A stretch of DNA of 64,000 bases from Roseiarcus fermentans (GCF_003315135.1 NZ_QNRK01000037.1:1-64000), one strand, 5' to 3'; shown: positions 18,521 to 28,804, counted from the first letter of the stretch. Notes: generated from the sequence alone by a model not told the origin. Program-made: numbers and translations.

Positions 18521-18571
18521 CCCGGGCGGCGGGACGCCGCCCCTCCCAGCGCCCGCTCTGTCCGGCTCCTC
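18521..18571 (+). repeat. 51-bp dispersed repeat, copy 1
   Basis: Starts CCCGGGCGGCGGGACGCCG and ends CTGTCCGGCTCCTC. A copy of the same length lies inverted at 28237-28287. Internal CGGCGGGACGCCG symmetry could form a hairpin. Confidence 0.6.
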
Positions 18572-18635
18572 GCGCGCAATCACCTCGGCGGCGCCGCAGG
18601 CGCTGGTTGGCTCCCAAGGTGGGCGCGAAGAACGC

Positions 18636-18805
18636 CGTCATCGCGAGCGAAGCGAAGCGATCCAGGGGCCGCTGGGCTGCTGTTGTGGCCCCTGGACCGC
18701 CACGTCGTCCTTCGCGGTTCGTCGCGAGCAGAAGACGGAGCAATCTTTACCGCAGGATGCAAGCGGCGGCGTGGATTGCTTCGTCGCTTTGCTCCTCGCA
18801 ATGAC
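18636..18805. repeat. REP-like palindromic element, long form
   Basis: Begins CGTCATCGCGAGCGAAGCG and ends CTCGCAATGACG. Inverted internal blocks include GATCCAGGGGCC with GGCCCCTGGA, and GGATTGCTTCG. It shares its ends with the 81-bp element at 39647-39727, and related blocks occur at 53369-53571. This is a dispersed intergenic palindrome of the kind common in Rhizobiales. Confidence 0.65.
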
Positions 18806-18837
18806 GGGGTCGGCAGTCGCTTTTGGACGTAACTGCC

Positions 18838-18975
18838 AAGCCTGCGCCTCCCTCTCCTTCCGGGAGAGGGACAGCCGGGCGAAGCCCGGCAGGGTGAGGG
18901 CCCGGAACGCCGACGGTCGGCGTGGCGAACCCTCGCCTGGCCGCTTCGCGGCCTGTCCTCTCCCTCAGGGAGAGG
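18838..18975. repeat. degenerate copy of the 169-bp inverted-end element
   Basis: GTAACTGCCAAGCC at its left end, GGAGAGGGACAGCCGGGCG, a CGCCGACGGTCGGCG block and CCTGTCCTCTCCCT follow the same order as the element at 28020-28188. The right inverted end has decayed here. Confidence 0.6.
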
Positions 18976-19037
18976 AATTGCCCGCTGCCTGCGCCGACCG
19001 CCCCCGGCGCGGCTCGGAGGTTGCTTTTGGACAGATT

Positions 19038-20534
19038 TTGGCGCCCAAACCCCTGATATCGCTCGCGCGGCGCCAATCCTGCGCACGGCGTTCGACTCGG
19101 CTGTGGGGCGGGTCCGCCGCCGTCCTCGCCGCCGTCGCGCTCGCCGGCTGCGCGCCGGTCGGTCCAAACTTCCAGCAGGCCGCGGCGGTCATCTCGCCGC
19201 AGTACAAGGAGATCGCCGGCTGGAAGGTCGCAACGCCCAGGGCGGGCGAGCCGAAGGGCGACTGGTGGAACGCCTTTCGCGATCCGGAACTCAGCCGCCT
19301 CGAGGAGGCGGTGGCGATCTCCAACCAGACCGTCAAGGCGGACGAGGCCAACTACCGCGAGGCGCTCGCCCTGATCAACGAGGCCCGCGCCGGCCTATTT
19401 CCGACTGTCAACGGGCTCGGGTCGGCGACGCGCAGCGCAACCAGCGGGACCGCGCTCACGACGCTCTCCGCCGAGGCGTCGGGGTCGTGGACGCTCGACG
19501 TGTGGGGCGAAGTGCGGCGGGCGGTCGAGGCGCAGACGGCGGGGGCCGAAGCGAGCGCCGCCGCGCTCGCCAACGCGCGGCTCGCCGAGCAGGCGGCGCT
19601 GGCGCTCGCCTACGTCCAGGTGCGTCAGGCCGACTCGCTCGTGGACCTGCTGGCCCGCACCGTCGAGGAGTACAAGCGCTCGCTGACGATCACCCAGAAC
19701 CAGTACAACGCCGGCACGGCGGCCAAGTCCGACGTGATTACCGCGCAGGCGCAGGTGCTGAACGCCCAGGCGCAGCTCATCGCCGCGGGCGTGACCCGCG
19801 CCCAGAGCGAGCATGCGATCGCGGTGCTGATGGGCCGTCCGCCCGCGGGGCTGACGATCTCGCACGGCGTCCTGGCGACCCGGCCGCCGTCGATTCCGGT
19901 CAGCCTGCCTTCGGACTTGCTGGAGCGCCGGCCCGACATCGCCGCGGCCGAGGAGACGATGCGGCAAGCCAACGCCGAGATCGGCGTCGCCTTCGCCGGC
20001 TATTTCCCGGCCGTGTCGCTCTCCGGTCTCGTCGGCTATTCCGGCAACCCGTTCGCCGCGCGCTACGGCCTCACGAACCCGGTCTGGTCGTTCGGCGCTT
20101 CGCTCGCCGAGCCGCTGGTCAACGGCGGGCTGACGGGCGCGCAGGTCGAGGCGGCGCGGCAGACGTACGACGCTCAGGTCGCGACCTACCGCCAGACCGT
20201 GCTCAACGCCCTCGGGCAGGTCGAGGACAACCTCGCCGCCATTCGCATTTATTCGCAGGAGGTCAAGGTGCAGGCGGAGGACGTGCGCATCTCCACCCAG
20301 GCGACCCAGATCGCGCTCAACGAATATCGCGCAGGCACTCAGGCCTTCACCGCGGTCGTCGTCGCCGAGGCGCAGCAATTGTCGGCCTCGGAGGCGCTGC
20401 TCTCGACCGAGGCCTCGATCCAGACCGCCGCCGTCAACCTGATCGTCGCGCTCGGCGGCGGCTGGAGCCGGTCGAAGCTGCCGGACGCCGCGGCGGACGC
20501 CTCGCCGATCGCCGCGGCGGCTGCGTCACACTGA
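19038..20534 (+). CDS. RND efflux outer-membrane lipoprotein (NodT/OprM-like)
   Basis: This outer-membrane factor of about 498 residues forms the trimeric channel for the upstream MdtABC pump. A lipoprotein signal AAVLAAVALAGC ends at Cys38. Two OEP repeats follow, with PVGPNFQQA after the Cys, WDLxxxDE-like SGSWTLDVWGEVRRAVEAQ, and SLPSDLLERRPDIAAAEETM at the repeat border. Both are signatures of the NodT family. No ATG lies in frame close upstream; TTG 19038 gives a normal signal-peptide length, so the exact start is uncertain. Frame upstream of this is dispersed-repeat DNA. The stop at 20532-20534 overlaps the end of the convergent KAP-type gene. Confidence 0.88.
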   Translation: MAPKPLISLARRQSCARRSTRLWGGSAAVLAAVALAGCAPVGPNFQQAAAVISPQYKEIAGWKVATPRAGEPKGDWWNAFRDPELSRLEEAVAISNQTVKADEANYREALALINEARAGLFPTVNGLGSATRSATSGTALTTLSAEASGSWTLDVWGEVRRAVEAQTAGAEASAAALANARLAEQAALALAYVQVRQADSLVDLLARTVEEYKRSLTITQNQYNAGTAAKSDVITAQAQVLNAQAQLIAAGVTRAQSEHAIAVLMGRPPAGLTISHGVLATRPPSIPVSLPSDLLERRPDIAAAEETMRQANAEIGVAFAGYFPAVSLSGLVGYSGNPFAARYGLTNPVWSFGASLAEPLVNGGLTGAQVEAARQTYDAQVATYRQTVLNALGQVEDNLAAIRIYSQEVKVQAEDVRISTQATQIALNEYRAGTQAFTAVVVAEAQQLSASEALLSTEASIQTAAVNLIVALGGGWSRSKLPDAAADASPIAAAAASH

Positions 20535-22559
20535 CGGGGCGTAGCGCCGGGCGACGGCGTCGGCGGCCCGGGCGTCGGCCACCGTCAAGGCGCCGATGTT
20601 GGCGGCGCGGGCGCTCCTGACCGCCGAGACGAGGCGCTCCGGGCCGTCGAACGGCTCGAGGTCGCCCCCGCCGTTGGAGAGGCGCCTGCGCATCGCCGAC
20701 TGGATCTCCTCATCGGCGAAGGCGACCGCCAGCATCAGCGCGATCGCCGAACGCGAGGCGTTCGAGCAGCGCGCCAGCCGATAGGCGTTGAGGAAGCGCT
20801 TGGCCGCGCGCGCGGAATCGGCGGCGAGTGGGGCGAGCGCAGCGAGGAGCGTGGTCTCGGCGCTCGACAAAGGCTCCGTCAGCGCCTTCGCGACCGCCGG
20901 ATCGGGCGCCGGCGCAGCCGGCTCGACGTCGGGCGCGAGCAGCCGCGCGATCAGGCGCTCGCCGGAGACGGCGGCGCGGCCGGGCAGGTTGACGACCGCC
21001 TGCAGCCACTTGTCGAGCCGCCGGCGCGCTTCCGTCGGGCCGCCGAGCGCGCCGACGAGGCGCGCTGGATCGAGCGCCAGAACCCCGACCGCGCCGGGAC
21101 CGATGGCGCCCCGAGCCGCATCGATCCAGGCGATCGCGGCGGCGGGCGGCAGGGCGTCGAGGTTGTCGACGACGAACACCAGCCGCTCGGGCGCGCCCTG
21201 CGACGGTCCGGCGGCGATCCGCTCGCCGAGCGCCGCGAGGAAGCCCAGCGCGGCCGCCGTGTCGCCGTGGCGCGCGTCGAGGAAGTCGGGCCCCGGGGCC
21301 CGCGTCTGCGCCTTTCCGCGCACCCGATGGGCTGCGGCTTCCGCCCGCCTGGCCGCGGTGTCGGCGGCGGCCGACAGGGCCGCCACCCGCTGGCTGAGCC
21401 GGGCGACGCGGTCATCGAGATCACGGCGGCGGTCGCGGACGTCCAGATTGAGAAGCTGCGCGCCGCGCATGACGAGGGTCGCGAAGCCGACCGCGCGCCA
21501 CAGGTTGAGCGCCAGCGCGAGGGCGCCGAGGGCGTAGAGGATCTTTGCCGCCGTCTCGAACCAGGAGCCGTGCGTCCTGATCCAATCGGTGGCTTTCAGG
21601 GTCGAGTTCGTGACCATCTCCCCTGCCGCCGTCGGGACCTGGACGGCGTCCATCGCCTGCGAACCGTGCATGAGATGAACGCCGAAGCCGAGCGCGAACG
21701 CGACGATCGCCCAGAACAGCAGCCGGCGCTGGCCGGAATAGGCCCAGACTGCGCGCAGCGCGACGCCGATCCGGCCGCCCGCGCCCATGCTCGCCACGTC
21801 CCGGACGAGGTCGCGGTAGCTCGCGCCGGCGTCGGTCCCGGCGAGGTCGAAGCGGCGCAGGCTCGCGTCGATCGCGCCGCGCCGAGATCGGGCGAACACG
21901 TCGACGCGCGATCCGGGGGTCTCGAACAGCAGCGCGTCGGGCAGACGGGCGCTGCGCGCCTCGGCCTCGTCGCGCTGGCTGCGCTCGGCTTCGAGCCGGC
22001 GGACGGCCTCCTCGTGCCGATCGGACGCCGCCATCGCGGCCCGCATCGGATCGCCACCGGCGTGAGCGGATTCGTCGAGGAGAGAAGCGTAATCGACGCC
22101 CTGCTCTCGGTCGAGCGCGGAATAGGCCGCGCTCGCCAGCGCGACCGCCGCCTCCGCGCCGCCGGTCGCCTCGACGTGGGCGACCACGACCCGCCCGAGC
22201 GCGCCGGCTGTGCCCGCGAGCTTCTCCACCGTCTGCGCCAGGCGCTTCAGCGCGAAACTCTTGCCGGCCCCCGCCGGGCCGGCGATCGCGGCCAGAAACG
22301 GCGTCTGCGCCGCGCCCGTCACGCAGAGCTGCGCCAGCGGCTGGACGATCGCCGCCGCCCCGAGAACATCCGCGCCGTCCGCGGCGTCGGACAGGAAGAT
22401 CGGCGCCGCGGGCCGCTCGGCCGCAGGCGCCCTCGCCGGCGCTTCGGCGGGCGCGGCGCGGGGCGCGGGCGCATCGGCGGGCGCGACGAGCGGGGCCGGC
22501 TTCGCTGGCGCGCCGTCGCCGATCAGACGGATCCTGGCAGTTTGGCTGATCTCCGACAC
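20526..22559 (-). CDS. KAP-family P-loop NTPase with two membrane segments
   Basis: The 677-residue protein has an Ala/Pro-rich N-terminus, a Walker A motif AGPAGAGKSF at about residues 93-102, and two predicted membrane helices (LLFWAIVAFALGFGVHL; ILYALGALALALNLW) between the P-loop and the rest. A Walker B-like LVFVVDNLDALPP and a C-terminal AKRFLNAYRLAR segment match the KAP P-loop group. KAP NTPases are membrane-associated signalling or defence ATPases often acquired horizontally. GTG 22559 was chosen because GAGGAGAG lies 6 bases upstream; an ATG at 22613 is an alternative. It is convergent with the efflux operon and shares no obvious operon partner. Confidence 0.7.
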   Translation of the reverse strand: MSEISQTARIRLIGDGAPAKPAPLVAPADAPAPRAAPAEAPARAPAAERPAAPIFLSDAADGADVLGAAAIVQPLAQLCVTGAAQTPFLAAIAGPAGAGKSFALKRLAQTVEKLAGTAGALGRVVVAHVEATGGAEAAVALASAAYSALDREQGVDYASLLDESAHAGGDPMRAAMAASDRHEEAVRRLEAERSQRDEAEARSARLPDALLFETPGSRVDVFARSRRGAIDASLRRFDLAGTDAGASYRDLVRDVASMGAGGRIGVALRAVWAYSGQRRLLFWAIVAFALGFGVHLMHGSQAMDAVQVPTAAGEMVTNSTLKATDWIRTHGSWFETAAKILYALGALALALNLWRAVGFATLVMRGAQLLNLDVRDRRRDLDDRVARLSQRVAALSAAADTAARRAEAAAHRVRGKAQTRAPGPDFLDARHGDTAAALGFLAALGERIAAGPSQGAPERLVFVVDNLDALPPAAAIAWIDAARGAIGPGAVGVLALDPARLVGALGGPTEARRRLDKWLQAVVNLPGRAAVSGERLIARLLAPDVEPAAPAPDPAVAKALTEPLSSAETTLLAALAPLAADSARAAKRFLNAYRLARCSNASRSAIALMLAVAFADEEIQSAMRRRLSNGGGDLEPFDGPERLVSAVRSARAANIGALTVADARAADAVARRYAPSV

Positions 22560-22856
22560 GCGTCTCTCCTCGACCCCGATCTCGCCGTTGAACCGTCCGC
22601 CCGGCTCGACCATGCGGAAGGCTCTCGCGGAGGCGAAGCCGGTCGCCGGTCAAAAGTCAAGGGTTCACATGCGACAGAAGTCGACGCCCCGCTTTGGGCC
22701 GCCGCGTCTCGTGGTCACGAGCGGCAATGTCGGGACCAATCGCCGGGGGACCGGCGATCCGTCCCCGCGTCCTTTGGTCCCGAGAGACGTCGGCCTCCGT
22801 CATGGTCGCGCGGCCCGTCTGTCGCCGCGGCTGACAACGAGCGCAAACAGGGCGCT
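22560..22856. other. spacer between the KAP gene and an ABC remnant
   Basis: No gene with family-like sequence was found on either strand. Together with 22944-23127 it makes a 570-base stretch that contains only an ABC-ATPase remnant. Confidence 0.4.
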
Positions 22857-22943
22857 GCGCAGGCCGGCGAGCGCCTCGACGAGACCGCTCTGGCCGTTGC
22901 CCGCGACGCCCGCGATCCCGACAATCTCGCCGCCCCTGACGTC
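22857..22943 (-). pseudogene. ABC sugar-transporter ATPase remnant
   Basis: Twenty-nine residues read DVRGGEIVGIAGVAGNGQSG followed by LVEALAGLR. This is the second Walker A region of duplicated sugar-type ABC ATPases (RAGEIVGIAGVAGNGQ.ELVEALAG.R). Similarity ends on both sides, so only a scrap of the gene survives. Confidence 0.6.
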
Positions 22944-23127
22944 AGGGCGACGCGATCGTACGTGGCTCAAGAGACGTCTGGAACAAGCTCGCCGGAGCAA
23001 ATCGCCGTGGGCGATGGTCCCGGTTTGATGTTGGCGGCTCCACGCGCGCTGGTCCACGCCCGAAGCGCCCCCTTGACGCTCCTCCCCGCCTTGTCTAGTT
23101 CTCTTTTTGTTCGATTCTCAATTCAGG

Positions 23128-23528
23128 ATGATCGCGATGCGCCAGCTGTCTCCCTCGTCCATTCGCCCCCCTTGGCGCGCTACAGCCACGGCGTCGCCGT
23201 GCCCGCGGGCTGCCGGATGGCGTTCGTTTCGGGGCAACTCGGCATCGATCGCGATGACCGGATTCCCGATACCAGCGAAGCGCAGGCCGATATCTGCTTC
23301 GCAAACATTGCGGCGATCCTGGCCGAAGATGGGATGACGATGGCGAACATCGTCAGGCTGAGCGTCTATGTGACGGCCCGCGAGCACATGGATGGTTACA
23401 GGCGTTCGCGCGACCGCCAATTTTCGGGGACGCCGCCGACGTCGACGCTGATCGTCGCGGCCGGCTTGGTACGGCCGGAATTTGTGATCGAGATCGAAGC
23501 CATCGCAGCCGCCCCCGAACAGGGATGA
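23128..23528 (+). pseudogene. RidA-family protein, one-base frameshift near the N-terminus
   Basis: RidA proteins are trimeric enamine/imine deaminases. The downstream frame reads ARYSHGVAVPAG, FVSGQLGIDRDDRIPD and FANIAAILAEDGMTMANIVR to the end of a normal RidA fold. The expected N-terminus MIAMRQLSPSSIRPP lies in a different frame starting at ATG 23128. The two join if one C is added to the six-C run at about 23165-23170, giving IRPPLARYSHG, the usual family sequence. Without that base no good start exists in the main frame. This is either a homopolymer sequencing error or a recent mutation. Confidence 0.75.
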
Positions 23529-23653
23529 TTTGCGTCGCATGAACCCGGGCCCTGCCCGGCAGGACCGGTTCTCTTAGAATCAGGTCCGGGCTCCCGAAAG
23601 TCTCCTCGAAACGGCTCGCGAGCGATCACCGCATCTGGGCCGGAGGCGCTTCG

Positions 23654-24568
23654 TCAGTCTGGGGCGCGGCGCGGCGTCGTTGCGAAAGCGCGGCGGAAGG
23701 CGTGACCGAACGCGCTTTGCGACGCATAGCCGACGCGCATCGCCACGCTTCCGACACTGGCCTCGCCCCGGTCGAGCAGCGCGCGGGCGCGCGCCAGGCG
23801 CCAGGACCGGACGTAGGCGAGCGGCGGCTGTCCCACCATCCTCGTGAAACGAGCGGAGAAGGCCGACCGCGACATGCCGGCTTCGGCGGCGAGGCGCGCC
23901 ACCGTCCAGGGCTCGGCGATGTCGCTGTGGACCAGCGCGAGCGCCCGGCCAAGGCGCAGATCGGCGAGCGCGCCGAGCCAGCCGGCAGGCGCTTCGCCGC
24001 TCGCGCAGGCCCGCAGCGCCTCCACCAGCAGCACCTCGGCGAGACGGGCGGCGACCGCCCCCGCTCCCATCTCGGCGCGCGTCATCTCCGTGTCGAGCAA
24101 CGCCAGCACCGCCGTGACGCTCGCCGCGCGGACGGACGCGCTTGGCGCGACCGCGAAAACCGGCAGCATGTCGAGCAGGACGCCGGCGCTCGCGCGAGAG
24201 AGCGCAATCCCGCCGCCCAGCATCACCGTCGCCTCGCCGCCGAGCCGCAGCGAGCCTTGCCCCGCACCGTCGAGCAGCGACAGGCCGTCGACCGCAGGCA
24301 ACTCCGGATTGCTGGCGACCGTATAGGCGGTGCGCCCGATCAGGCAGACGTCGCCGGCGGACAGGCGCTGACGCCCCCCGACCAGGGTTTCGATCCAGCA
24401 CACCCCCTTCACGACGGCGACGAACTTCAACCGATCACGAAGCGGAAACGCCAGCGCCCAATCGCCGTCCGCCTCGAGCCGTTGCGGGCGCGTCGCGCGG
24501 GCGTCCAGCACCGCGAGCACATCGGACAGCGGATCGAGCGCAGGCGTGGACGCGGGCGACAAACTCAT
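23654..24568 (-). CDS. AraC-family transcriptional regulator with cupin domain
   Basis: The 304-residue protein has an N-terminal cupin-type sensing domain (about 1-190) and a C-terminal AraC double HTH at about 200-300. The HTH motifs include WTVARLAAEAGMSRSAFSAR and VGYASQSAFGHAFRRAF. ATG 24568 (MSLSPASTPALDPL) begins the conserved part; upstream frame is spacer. It is divergent from a broken SDR gene only 63 bases away. Members of this cupin-AraC group often control such a neighbouring reductase, so its target may now be lost. Confidence 0.88.
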   Translation of the reverse strand: MSLSPASTPALDPLSDVLAVLDARATRPQRLEADGDWALAFPLRDRLKFVAVVKGVCWIETLVGGRQRLSAGDVCLIGRTAYTVASNPELPAVDGLSLLDGAGQGSLRLGGEATVMLGGGIALSRASAGVLLDMLPVFAVAPSASVRAASVTAVLALLDTEMTRAEMGAGAVAARLAEVLLVEALRACASGEAPAGWLGALADLRLGRALALVHSDIAEPWTVARLAAEAGMSRSAFSARFTRMVGQPPLAYVRSWRLARARALLDRGEASVGSVAMRVGYASQSAFGHAFRRAFATTPRRAPD

Positions 24569-24631
24569 GGCGGCGCCAGCATAGCTCGTCCCCGCCGGGA
24601 CCCCTAAATTCCGGCCTGAAGGAGAGACGAC

Positions 24632-24903
24632 ATGCGGGAATCGAACAAGGTGGTCGCGATCACGGGCGCCAGCAGCGGCATCGGGCGAGCGACCGCGCGA
24701 TTGCTGGCCAGTCGCGGTTACACGGTGGCGCTCGGCGCGCGGCGCGAAGACATCCTCGCCGCGCTGACGTCCGAACTGAGGAACGATTGAAGGGCGTCGC
24801 AATCGCCCCGGACGCCATCGCGCGTGGCATCCTGTTTGCGCTGGAGCAGCCGCCCGACGTGGATGTGGGAAGCATCGTCATCCGGCCGACGGCGCAGGAC
24901 TGA
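24632..24903 (+). pseudogene. SDR-family oxidoreductase with internal deletion
   Basis: The first 52 residues are a normal SDR start, [20 protein letters not shown], ending at a TGA at 24788-24790. In another frame the following 37 residues read GVAIAPDAIARGILFALEQP and then SIVIRPTAQD, the C-terminal end of the same SDR group. The whole catalytic centre (NNAG, Ser, YxxxK) is missing. A deletion of roughly 450 bases plus a frame change explains the arrangement. GGAGAG upstream of ATG 24632 is a preserved ribosome site. Confidence 0.75.
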
Positions 24904-25022
24904 GCGGCCGGGCGGAGGGCGACACGACGCAGGAGGCGCGGGCCGCGCCCGTGGGCTTTTCCCTTTCGCGACCAACCGTGTATCGGCTCATCGGCGAAGC
25001 GATCGCGAACCGGATTGGGCCG

Positions 25023-26273
25023 ATGTCGAAACGTCTGGGCGGTATCGGCGAAGCGTTCGCCGACAGGAATTTCCGGATTTACTCGATTGGCTCCGTCACG
25101 TCGTGGATTACCTACTTTGTTCAAGAGATCGCCTTCTCGTGGACGGCGTGGGAGGTCACGAAATCCACCGCCTGGCTCGCGGTCGTCGCGGGTCTGACGA
25201 CGCTCGCCACCATCCTGTTCATTCCCGTCGGCGGGGTGTTCGCGGATCGATACGATCGTTTCACCATGGTGCGCATCGCCTACGGGTTCGATCTCGTGAA
25301 GGCGATGATCCTCGCCATCCTCGCGGCGACCAACTCGATCACCCTATCCATCATCTGCGCGGCCGCGTTCGCCCACGGGCTGATCCACAGTTTCAGCATA
25401 CCGGCGTCCTACGGCATGATGCCGCGCTTCGTAGCAAAGGATCGACTCGCGTCCTGCATCGCGGTGAGCGCGGCCTATACGCAATTCGCGGTCTTCGCTG
25501 GCCCAGCGCTGGCCGGATGGCTGTTGGTCCACTGGGGCATTGCTGTAGCGTTTTTGACAAACGTGCTTGGCTACATCCTGTATTTCGTCACCACACTATT
25601 CCTGGTCACGCCCGACGGCTACCAGCAGGACAGGGCGCCGAGGCAATCGATCCGCCAGGATATCCTGGTCGGCATATCCTACGTCGCAAGCCACAGGGGT
25701 CTGTCGGCGTTGCTCTTGCTCATCCTGGCCGGGGATTCCGTGTCCTCCGCCCTTTACCGGCTGATGCCAGCCTACTCGTCCACCGTGTTGGCCGGGGGGG
25801 CCGGGACCATGTCCGCGCTCTATGGCGCTGCGGGACTCGGGGCCACCCTGGCGGCTCTGTGGCTGGCGCATGGCGGAGCGGCCGGCGCGACGCCGGGACG
25901 GGTTCTCTGGGCGTTGCTCGGCCTCGCCGTGTCGGCCCTGCTGCTCGCGGGATCGATAACGCTCGCAATGGCGCTTCTTGCGATGCTCCTGTTCGGCTTC
26001 TCGCAGGAGACCCGGCGAACCGGGACGGTTTCGATCATGCAAGCCTCGGTTCAGGACTCGCAAAGGGGGCGTGTGCTGTCCTCGCTGTTTCTGTTTACGC
26101 AAGTGGCGGGCGGCCTCGGCACGATCATTGTCGGAACATCGGCCCAGGCGACAGGGTTGCGGCTGCCGATGCTGGTTTCCGGCCTGCTCGTGGCTGTCGT
26201 CTGGTTCATCACCTTTGGGCGGCGAGAGACGATCGCCGCGTCGTTCGCCCGGAAGAGCGGGCGTAATCAGTGA
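25023..26273 (+). CDS. MFS transporter
   Basis: The 416-residue inner-membrane protein has about 12 hydrophobic segments and the loop motif GGVFADRYDRF after TM2, the family's G-x-x-x-D-R-x-x-R signature. It resembles MFS_3/EntS-like exporters (ADRNFRIY near the N-terminus, QETRRTGTVSIMQASV in the middle of the second half). The substrate cannot be read. ATG 25023 (MSKRLGGIGEAFADRNF) is preferred to the in-frame ATG-like start at 24951 because the family homology starts there. It stands alone between a broken SDR and an aminopeptidase gene. Confidence 0.85.
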   Translation: MSKRLGGIGEAFADRNFRIYSIGSVTSWITYFVQEIAFSWTAWEVTKSTAWLAVVAGLTTLATILFIPVGGVFADRYDRFTMVRIAYGFDLVKAMILAILAATNSITLSIICAAAFAHGLIHSFSIPASYGMMPRFVAKDRLASCIAVSAAYTQFAVFAGPALAGWLLVHWGIAVAFLTNVLGYILYFVTTLFLVTPDGYQQDRAPRQSIRQDILVGISYVASHRGLSALLLLILAGDSVSSALYRLMPAYSSTVLAGGAGTMSALYGAAGLGATLAALWLAHGGAAGATPGRVLWALLGLAVSALLLAGSITLAMALLAMLLFGFSQETRRTGTVSIMQASVQDSQRGRVLSSLFLFTQVAGGLGTIIVGTSAQATGLRLPMLVSGLLVAVVWFITFGRRETIAASFARKSGRNQ

Positions 26274-26395
26274 CTTCGGACGCCGGTCTGCGATCTCGAC
26301 TCAAACCGCGCCGCTCGAATTTCGAGCCGGGACCTGCCAGCCGCCGCCGAATCCGTGGTAATGCGATTGATCCCCTCACGTGATGGAGTCCGGCC

Positions 26396-27778
<1,383 letters not shown>

Positions 27779-28019
27779 GCGCCGCGGCTGACGCCGTTGC
27801 GGCGTCGCGGCCGCCGACCATGCCGACACCCGCGCGCCGGGCTCCGCGCGCCGTCGTCGGCCGGGACCAGGAGTTCGACTTCGAAAGGCGCCCGCCTTCG
27901 ATGGGCTCCGGCGGCCCGGCCCGGTGGCGGTTCCGGCTGGCGGCGGCCGGCGTGCAGGTCTGGCAGGCGGCGCACCTTTTCAGGGACTTGGGCGCCCAAA
28001 CCTGTCACTTTGTTACTTT

Positions 28020-28188
28020 GTAACTGCCAAGCCGGCGCCGCCCTCTCCCTTGGGGAGAGGGACAGCCGGGCGAAGCCCGGCAGGGTGAGGGCTCGGAACG
28101 CCGACAGTCGGCGTGGCGCACCCTCACCTGGCCGCTTCGCGGCCTGTCCTCTCCCTGGGGGAGAGGGCGGCGCCGGCTTGGCAGTTAC
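28020..28188. repeat. 169-bp MITE-like element with 30-bp perfect inverted ends
   Basis: The left end (28020-28049, starting GTAACTGCCAAGCCGGCG) and right end (28159-28188, ending GGCTTGGCAGTTAC) are exact reverse complements over 30 bases. The interior has further inverted blocks (GCCGGGCGAAGCCCGGC, CGCCGACAGTCGGCG, GGCCGCTTCGCGGCC). A decayed copy lies at 18838-18975. No coding capacity; probably a non-autonomous mobile palindrome. Confidence 0.75.
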
Positions 28189-28236
28189 GTCACTTTTTTG
28201 CTTCTTCACTTTGCGACGCCCGAGGCGGTTGTTCGT

Positions 28237-28287
28237 GAGGAGCCGGACAGGGCGCCCCCTGGGACGGGCGGCGTCTCGCCGCCCGGG
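28237..28287 (-). repeat. 51-bp dispersed repeat, copy 2 (inverted)
   Basis: Reverse-strand copy of 18521-18571. It starts GAGGAGCCGGACAG and ends GGCGTCTCGCCGCCCGGG, with a few substitutions. Confidence 0.6.
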
Positions 28288-28599
28288 CGCCCTCCCAATG
28301 CGCGGCGCGACCGCCGCGCATCGGCACGGAGGGCCTTGGCGATGCTTCGCAGCGAGACCAGCGCGATGGACGAGCGGATGCGATCCATCGTTGCTGCGAG
28401 CGAGGAGGATGCGGCGCCGAGCGCGACTACAAGAGCGCCGGCGCCGGGAATCGGCGCGGTTGCCGCCCCGAACGCGTCGAAGGAGGCAGGCGCGAGCCCG
28501 CGCACTCGGATGTCAAACAACCTGCCGCGTTCGCGGGAAGCGAGTCGCGGCCAATCAGAACACCATAACCCGTATTTCTGTTTTTCGCAACACTTGGCT

Positions 28600-28648
28600 A
28601 TCGACACATTTCGCCATCGACACTATCGACACGCTTGGCTGTCGACAC
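28600..28648. repeat. cluster of four RTCGACAC motifs
   Basis: ATCGACAC occurs at 28600-28607, 28616-28623 and 28625-28632, and GTCGACAC at 28641-28648. The first and last are embedded in the longer repeat CTTGGCTRTCGACAC. The sequence around is locally AT-richer. This could be a protein-binding array or repeat decay. Confidence 0.35.
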
Positions 28649-28804
28649 ACCCGGCTTCGAGCGCGCCGCCGCCGCGAAATCTCTTCGGCGCCGCATCCGA
28701 GCCCCGCGGCTCGAAGCCATCATGGCGAAGGCCCCATGATAGGGGCGCCTCGCGAGCCGGGCGCCTTGCGGCCGCGGCAAAGCTCCGCGGCGCGAAGGCT
28801 CGAG

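Larger units (their letters stand above)
18186..19037. other. repeat-filled spacer before the efflux channel gene
   Basis: This 850-base stretch has no credible gene despite an open frame running through it. It contains three kinds of dispersed repeat listed separately (18521-18571, 18636-18805, 18838-18975). The AT-rich sequence at 18228-18290 could hold a promoter. The spacer separates the permease genes from their outer-membrane partner. Confidence 0.6.
27779..28804. other. one-kilobase repeat-rich spacer
   Basis: No credible coding sequence was found on either strand. It contains a 169-bp element with 30-bp perfect inverted ends, the inverted copy of a 51-bp repeat and a cluster of RTCGACAC motifs, all listed separately. 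Confidence 0.6.

Noticed and set aside
18636..18805. Repeated palindromes as a CRISPR array
   Set aside because: There are no regularly spaced direct repeats with unique spacers and no cas genes; the units are inverted, REP-like and dispersed.
18300..19037. Apparent N-terminal extension of the outer-membrane channel gene
   Set aside because: It consists of dispersed repeats; the lipoprotein signal peptide begins after them.
28206..28607. Possible 133-residue minus-strand gene
   Set aside because: It reads through the 51-bp repeat, has no family features and no ribosome site.
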